Assembly (NCBI GenBank): GCA_022826705.1
Contig: JAJDUJ010000004.1
Coordinates: 1-57,558, forward strand
Direction: 5' to 3'
Source: Acidimicrobiia bacterium
GTDB lineage: Bacteria; Actinomycetota; Acidimicrobiia; Acidimicrobiales; Bin134
DNA: 57,558 nucleotides
In this document: positions 52,982 to 57,558 of the stretch, one piece after another
Layout: every line of letters starts with the position of its first letter
Numbering within the stretch: the stretch's first letter is position 1
Translations under genes and position numbers: made by a program
Notes under the pieces: model-generated
Told to the model about the DNA's origin: nothing
What the model saw: the letters and a program-made list of their open reading frames with translations, nothing else
Database searches by the model: none

Positions 52982-55657
52982 ATGGACCCAAAGCGCCTGC
53001 GTCCCTTCCACATAGTCCTCGGCCTCGGGCTGGGCTTCGCCGCCTTCACCATTGCTTCGGGCATCGCCTCGGCCATCACCGAGTTCAAGAACCCGGCCGA
53101 GATCACCCGTCACCCCTGGGAGAACATCCCCAGCGGGTGGAAGGCCGCCTTCTACACCATCATCCCCATCTTCTTGGTGTGGGCTTCTTGGGAGTTCGCC
53201 AAGCGGGTGAAGAACTGGGAGCGGGGCGGCCCCGACAACCGGCGCACCACCCTTTCCAATGCCAAGACCCGGCTCGAAGACCTCCGGCGGGGCATGTACA
53301 TGCGCACCTTGCTGCGGGAGCCCGGCGCCGGCGTCATGCACACCATGATCTACGTGGGGTTCATCATCTTGTTGGGCGTGACCACCACCCTGGAGATCGA
53401 CGAGCAGCTCCCCGATGGGGCCAAGTTCCTCCACGGCCGGGTGTACCAGGTGTACTCCGCGGTGGGCGACATCGCCGGGGCCATCTTCCTGGTCGGGGTG
53501 ATGTGGGCCATCGTGCGCCGCTACGGCCCCCGACGACTGCGTCCCTATCGCATCCGTATCAAGTCGCGGCCCGAGCACGCGGTGATCTTGGGCACGTTCT
53601 TCGCCATCGGCGTCACCGGATTCGGCGCCGAGGTGTTCCGCATCGCCGACCACGGCGTGCCCGACTTCGAGAAGTGGTCGGTGCTCGGCTACCAGGTGGC
53701 CACCCAGATGCGGGGCCTCGAGGGCCTTGACCACTGGCACCAGTTCTGGTGGGCGGGACACGTGATCGCTTTCGTGGCCTTCTTGGTGCTGCTGCCCATC
53801 ACCATGCTGCGCCACATGGTCACCTCCCCGCTGAACATGTACCTGCGGGACAAAGACCGGCCCAAGGGGGCCATGAAGCCCATGCCCAACCTGATGGAGA
53901 CCGACCTGGAGTCGTTCGGGGCAGCCACCGTGGAGGACTTCACCTGGAAGCAGCTGCTGGACACCGACGCCTGCACCATGTGCGGTCGATGCACCTCGGT
54001 GTGTCCGGCCCACGCCACCGGCAAGCCCCTCGACCCGCGGGAGATCGTGCTCAAGACCGGGGAGGTCATGGCGGCCACCGGCGAGCCGGCCACCACGCCG
54101 CCCCTGGGCACGGTGCCGGAGATCAAAGTGGAGGCCAACTCGCTGTTCGAGCGGATAACCGGCGAGGAGATCTGGGCGTGCACCTCCTGCAAGGCCTGCG
54201 ACGAGATCTGCCCGGTGAACATCGAGATCCTCGACAAGATCCTCGATATGCGCCGCTACCTGTCGCTGATGGAGTCCGACTTCCCCACCGAGCTGGGTCA
54301 GGCCTACCGGTCGATGGAGAACTCGGGGAACCCGTGGGGCATGTCCCAGGGCGACCGCGGCGCCTGGGCCACCGAGTTCGAGGGCATCGCGGTGCTCGAC
54401 GGCGGCGACCCGCTGGAATCCGAGTACCTCTACTGGGTGGGCTGTGCCGGATCGTTCGACGACAAGAACCGCAAGGTGACCCAGGCAGTGGCCAAGCTGC
54501 TCCAGCGAGCCGAGATCAGCTTCTCCATCTTGGGGCCGGCCGAGAACTGCACCGGCGACCCGGCCCGGCGCTCGGGCAACGAGTACATCTTCCAGATGCT
54601 CGCCATGCAGAACATCGAGACCCTCAATGAGATGGGGGTCAAGAAGATCGTCACCCAGTGCCCCCACTGCTTCAACACCCTGGCCAACGAGTACCCCCAG
54701 TTGGGCGGGCACTACGAAGTGGTCCACCACACCCAGTTCCTGGAGGCGCTGATCGACGACGGGCGCCTGGACATGACCGGTGCCCGCCTCGACGAGCGGG
54801 TGGTGTATCACGACTCCTGCTACCTGGGCCGCCACAACGACTTGTACTTGGCCCCCCGCCGAGTAGTGGGATCGCTGGGCGGCGTCGAGGTGGTGGAAGC
54901 CGGGCGCAACGGGACCAAGGGCATGTGCTGCGGTGCAGGCGGGGCCCGCATGTGGATGGAGGAGACCATCGGCAAGCAGGTGAATGTGGAGCGGTCGCAA
55001 GAGCTGCTGGCCACCGGGGCCGACCGGATCGCCACCGCCTGCCCGTTCTGCTACATCATGATCGACGACGGCATCAAGGCCGAGGGGGCCGACGACGACG
55101 TGGTGGTGGGCGACATCTCCATGCACCTGCTGGAAGCGCTGGAGAACCGCGACGCCGCCGAGGAGGAAGCTCGCCAATCTGAACTGCTCACCATCCGCAC
55201 TCGGGCGGCCGAAGCAGCAGCGGTCGCGGTGGCCGAGCCGCAGGCTGCGGTGGCCGTCGAGGCTCCGCCATCGGCCGAGCCCGAGCAGGCCGTCGAAGTC
55301 GAAGCATCCGAGCCAGAGGCTGAACCCGAGGTGCCAGCCGAAGTCGAAGCATCCGAACCAGAAGAGTCATCGACTCCGAAAGCCGAGCCAGAGCCACCAG
55401 CACCAGCCCCCGCAGAGAGGCCCGCTCCAGACCCATCCAAGAGGCCAGACGATTTCACCCGAATCATGGGAACCGACCCTGCCTTGGCCCGAGCGCTGCC
55501 CGATCACGGCATCGTGACCTACGAAGACCTCGCCGCTCTCGATGACAACGCAGTGCAGGAACTCGAAACCGCCCTGGAGATCCCCGGCCGGATCAGCAAG
55601 TGGAAGTGGCCCACCCAGGCCGCTGCCCTTATCGCAGAACGCGAAGAAGCCGACTGA
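52982..55657 (+). CDS. Membrane Fe-S oxidoreductase, heterodisulfide reductase-like, with C-terminal HhH-like domain
   Basis: An 891-residue protein. The N-terminal third has five or six hydrophobic helices like a NarI/DsrM haem b subunit. Two 4Fe-4S motifs follow: CTMCGRCTSVCP at about 331 and CTSCKACDEICP at about 400. Then come two CCG domains (CAGSF...CPHC and CCGAGG) as in HdrD/GlpC. A Glu/Ala/Pro-rich linker near 740-825 leads to an HhH-like domain (DDFTRIMGTD...GRISKWKWPTQAAAL) of the type found on some NADH dehydrogenase E subunits. It resembles mycobacterial Rv0338c, a presumed quinone-linked electron-transfer protein. GGAG before the ATG at 52982 decides the start over 52955. Confidence 0.85.
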   Translation: MDPKRLRPFHIVLGLGLGFAAFTIASGIASAITEFKNPAEITRHPWENIPSGWKAAFYTIIPIFLVWASWEFAKRVKNWERGGPDNRRTTLSNAKTRLEDLRRGMYMRTLLREPGAGVMHTMIYVGFIILLGVTTTLEIDEQLPDGAKFLHGRVYQVYSAVGDIAGAIFLVGVMWAIVRRYGPRRLRPYRIRIKSRPEHAVILGTFFAIGVTGFGAEVFRIADHGVPDFEKWSVLGYQVATQMRGLEGLDHWHQFWWAGHVIAFVAFLVLLPITMLRHMVTSPLNMYLRDKDRPKGAMKPMPNLMETDLESFGAATVEDFTWKQLLDTDACTMCGRCTSVCPAHATGKPLDPREIVLKTGEVMAATGEPATTPPLGTVPEIKVEANSLFERITGEEIWACTSCKACDEICPVNIEILDKILDMRRYLSLMESDFPTELGQAYRSMENSGNPWGMSQGDRGAWATEFEGIAVLDGGDPLESEYLYWVGCAGSFDDKNRKVTQAVAKLLQRAEISFSILGPAENCTGDPARRSGNEYIFQMLAMQNIETLNEMGVKKIVTQCPHCFNTLANEYPQLGGHYEVVHHTQFLEALIDDGRLDMTGARLDERVVYHDSCYLGRHNDLYLAPRRVVGSLGGVEVVEAGRNGTKGMCCGAGGARMWMEETIGKQVNVERSQELLATGADRIATACPFCYIMIDDGIKAEGADDDVVVGDISMHLLEALENRDAAEEEARQSELLTIRTRAAEAAAVAVAEPQAAVAVEAPPSAEPEQAVEVEASEPEAEPEVPAEVEASEPEESSTPKAEPEPPAPAPAERPAPDPSKRPDDFTRIMGTDPALARALPDHGIVTYEDLAALDDNAVQELETALEIPGRISKWKWPTQAAALIAEREEAD

Positions 55658-55660
55658 CCA

Positions 55661-57433
55661 CTACGACGGCTTCGGCATGCGGTAGCCGACGTGGGGCACA
55701 GTGGCGATATATCGGGGATTGCGGGCGTCATCGCCGAGCTTTTGCCGGAGGTTCTTGACCACGGTGCGCATCCGACGAGCATCGCCGGGTTGGTCGGGAC
55801 CCCACACCCTTTGCAACAGGTAGTCGTGGTCCATCGCCGTGCCGGCTTTGGCTGAGAGTTCGGCTAGCAGGCGGAACTCGGTAGGGGTCAGATCGACGGG
55901 TTGGCCCGCCACGGCCACGGACCGCTCGGCGAAGTTGATGGCCAAATCGCCCAGTTCGAAGGCCGCCGGCTGTTCCGGCTTCTTGCGCAGGGCGGCCCGA
56001 ACCCGAGCGGCCAGCTCTGTGGGAGAGAAGGGCTTGACCATGTAGTCGACCGCGCCCATCTCAAAGGCCTTGGAGATCAACTCATCTTGGTCATAGCCCG
56101 ACAGGAAGATAACCGGTATGTCCCGATCGGAAAGGATGTCCTCCATCAGCTCGATGCCGCCCTTGCCCGGCAGCATCAAATCGAGCAGCACGACCTGCGG
56201 GTCGGTCTCTTCGATGAGCGACCTCACCTCGTCGGGGTCTCCGGTTACCACCGGCTCATAGCCCGCTCCGACCAGCGAGTCGCGAACGAGCTTCAGCGTC
56301 CTGGGGTCATCGTCCACGGCGAGAACTTGAGTCAGCTCGCTGCTGACCGTCCGACGCGGGCGGGAACTGGCCCTGACCCGTGGGGGGCCGGCCCATGGGG
56401 TGCTCTCCTCGGACGCGGGAACGGTGAATGTGAACCTGCTGCCAAGGCCGGGGCCGTCGCTCTCCGCCCAGATACGTCCGCCGTGGGCCTCCACGATCCC
56501 CTTGCAAATGGCCAAGCCCAGACCGAGATCGCGGTTCTGGTCGGGACCATCTTGCTGAGAGAATTTTGCGAACAGGTGCGGCATCCGCTCGGCCGGGATG
56601 CCACGGCCGTTGTCAGCCACGGAGATGGCGACATGGATGTCCTCAACCTTGACATCGAGCCGTATAGTCGACTTCTCGTTGGAATTGCGGGAAGCGTTGG
56701 TAAGCAGATTGAGGATCACCTGGACGATGCGTCGACGATCAGCCAGCACCAAGGGCAAATCAGATGGGATGTTGATGCGGATGTTGTGCCGGCCGCCGGA
56801 ATTCAAGAAGACGTTGCGGGCCTCGTCTACTAACGGGGCCAGCTCCAAGGAGGCCGGGTCGACCGACAGAGTTCCAGACTCAATCCGAACTATGTCGGTG
56901 AGGTCGTTGATCAGATCACGCATGTAGTCGGCCTGCTCATCGATGATGCGGTGGTACTCGATCATCTCGGCCGGGTCGAGCGTTGACTGGCCCTCCAGCA
57001 ACGTGGCGGTGGATCCCTTGATGGCAGTGAGGGGCGAACGGAGTTCGTGGCCAATCATGCCCAAGAACTCGGTACGCAGCCGATCCATCTCGGCCAGCGG
57101 CGCCATGTCCTGCGCAGTCACAATCACCGACTCCACCGAGCCGTCGACAGCGTAAATCGGGGTGGCGTTGACGTTGAGGACAAAGTCCTGACCATCCAGG
57201 AACTCGATGATCATTTCCTCATCTCGCACGGTCTCCCCCGACATCATCACCTGCTCGAGGGAAATTCCCTGCTGCGAGATCACCCTTCCGTCGGCACGCC
57301 GGTATGTTCCAGTGCTGGTGAGCTGATCGAGGGAGTCGCTCGTCATGCCCAGGTCGCCGAGCAACTTCCCCACCTCCCGGTTGACCGACCTGACCTCACC
57401 GGTCTTGGCATCGAACACTAAGCCTGAATCCAC
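55661..57433 (-). CDS. Histidine kinase fused to OmpR-type response regulator, N-terminus probably truncated
   Basis: A 590-residue fusion. Residues 1-110 are a PAS domain (ATPIYAVDGSVESVIVTAQDM). Then come HisKA with the phosphorylated His129 (GHELRSP), HATPase_c (NLLTNASR, DNGRGIP, GLGLAICKG), a receiver domain (VLAVDDDPRT, VVLLDLMLPG with the phospho-Asp, MVKPFSP) and an OmpR/PhoB winged helix (PVDLTPTEFRLLAELS, RVWGP, RTVVKNLRQKLGDD, VGYRMP). No membrane segment is present. A GTG at 57433 is the first start; the frame stays open to the window edge but upstream codons look unrelated. Relatives I recall carry more N-terminal sensor domains. Confidence 0.85.
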   Translation of the reverse strand: MDSGLVFDAKTGEVRSVNREVGKLLGDLGMTSDSLDQLTSTGTYRRADGRVISQQGISLEQVMMSGETVRDEEMIIEFLDGQDFVLNVNATPIYAVDGSVESVIVTAQDMAPLAEMDRLRTEFLGMIGHELRSPLTAIKGSTATLLEGQSTLDPAEMIEYHRIIDEQADYMRDLINDLTDIVRIESGTLSVDPASLELAPLVDEARNVFLNSGGRHNIRINIPSDLPLVLADRRRIVQVILNLLTNASRNSNEKSTIRLDVKVEDIHVAISVADNGRGIPAERMPHLFAKFSQQDGPDQNRDLGLGLAICKGIVEAHGGRIWAESDGPGLGSRFTFTVPASEESTPWAGPPRVRASSRPRRTVSSELTQVLAVDDDPRTLKLVRDSLVGAGYEPVVTGDPDEVRSLIEETDPQVVLLDLMLPGKGGIELMEDILSDRDIPVIFLSGYDQDELISKAFEMGAVDYMVKPFSPTELAARVRAALRKKPEQPAAFELGDLAINFAERSVAVAGQPVDLTPTEFRLLAELSAKAGTAMDHDYLLQRVWGPDQPGDARRMRTVVKNLRQKLGDDARNPRYIATVPHVGYRMPKPS

Positions 57434-57541
57434 TGGTTGGGTGGGGTTGTGGTGGTTGGGGGTCCGTTGGAAAGGCCTCCTGACATGGGAGAATGCCGGT
57501 GTAGTCGCCGGGCATTTTCGCCGTGTGAGGAGGCACTTTCT

Positions 57542-57558
57542 GTGGGCAGTGTATCTGG
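57542..57558 (+). CDS. 5' end of an unidentified gene at the right edge
   Basis: A strong ribosome-binding site GAGGAGG at 57527-57533 precedes a GTG at 57542 by eight bases. Only five codons (GTG GGC AGT GTA TCT) are inside the window. The upstream 57434-57526 is non-coding and G/T-rich at its left end. The sharp change at about 57434 and the position next to a truncated gene suggest the start of an insertion element, but this cannot be confirmed here. Confidence 0.4.

Noticed and set aside
52958..55177. A 739-codon open frame antisense to the Fe-S oxidoreductase gene
   Set aside because: It mirrors the real gene's codon structure in a high-GC region. Its composition (many Val, His, Gly, Asp) matches no domain, while the plus strand encodes clear Fe-S and membrane motifs.

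Overview
The window looks like chromosome from a high-GC actinobacterium, most likely Acidimicrobiia or a relative. I base this on the HspR/HAIR heat-shock operon, split FGAM synthase genes (purS, purQ, purL), ergothioneine genes egtB and egtD, an F420-type LLM oxidoreductase, a mycobacterial-style Fe-S oxidoreductase, many SDR, acyl-CoA dehydrogenase and P450 genes, and leaderless toxin-antitoxin promoters. The taxonomic call is inference. I see no rRNA, tRNA, CRISPR array or prophage.

Layout. 1-623: two unrelated insertion-sequence remnants (IS110-type on the minus strand, IS5-type on the plus strand) joined head to head. 702-12811: a catabolism and uptake block. It holds a 3Fe-4S ferredoxin, an SDR, an NTF2-like protein, two FAD oxidoreductases, and a branched-chain-amino-acid-type ABC transporter (binding protein, livH, livM, livG, livF) running leftward into an SDR and a VOC protein, then a divergent P450. 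12808-16442: a minus-strand SDR / repeat-protein / amidohydrolase operon and an NTF2-like gene. 16456-17105: a leaderless VapBC pair. 17170-19290: a 14-repeat RCC1-like lipoprotein gene broken by one in-frame TGA. 19352-24718: a second catabolic block in which acyl-CoA dehydrogenase, SDR, AhpD-like and amidohydrolase genes run left, and a crotonase plus a paralogue of the repeat protein run right.

24771-32805: MscS channel, HAD phosphatase, P-loop kinase, an unknown hydrophobic protein, a second PIN toxin pair, an LLM oxidoreductase, an unknown AttH/CrtC-like protein and an atypical P450. 32813-44386: an almost complete purine pathway in two leftward operons, purA-purD-purE-purB-purC-purS-purQ and purL-purF-purM, separated by one conserved small gene on the other strand; purQ is frameshifted and loses its catalytic His/Glu. 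44487-50467: dnaK-grpE-dnaJ-hspR followed closely by egtB-egtD. 50612-55657: phosphoglycerate mutase, ammonium transporter, and a large membrane Fe-S oxidoreductase. 55661-57433: a histidine kinase fused to an OmpR-type regulator, apparently cut off at its N-terminus where a new, possibly insertion-element, sequence starts at the right edge.

The best candidate for something undescribed is a protein family I cannot name. It has two paralogues here (14146-15009 and 23876-24718), each made of two similar halves, and each is next to amidohydrolase, SDR and acyl-CoA-type catabolic genes. The two blocks may be parallel routes for taking up and opening ring compounds, but no substrate can be read from the sequence.
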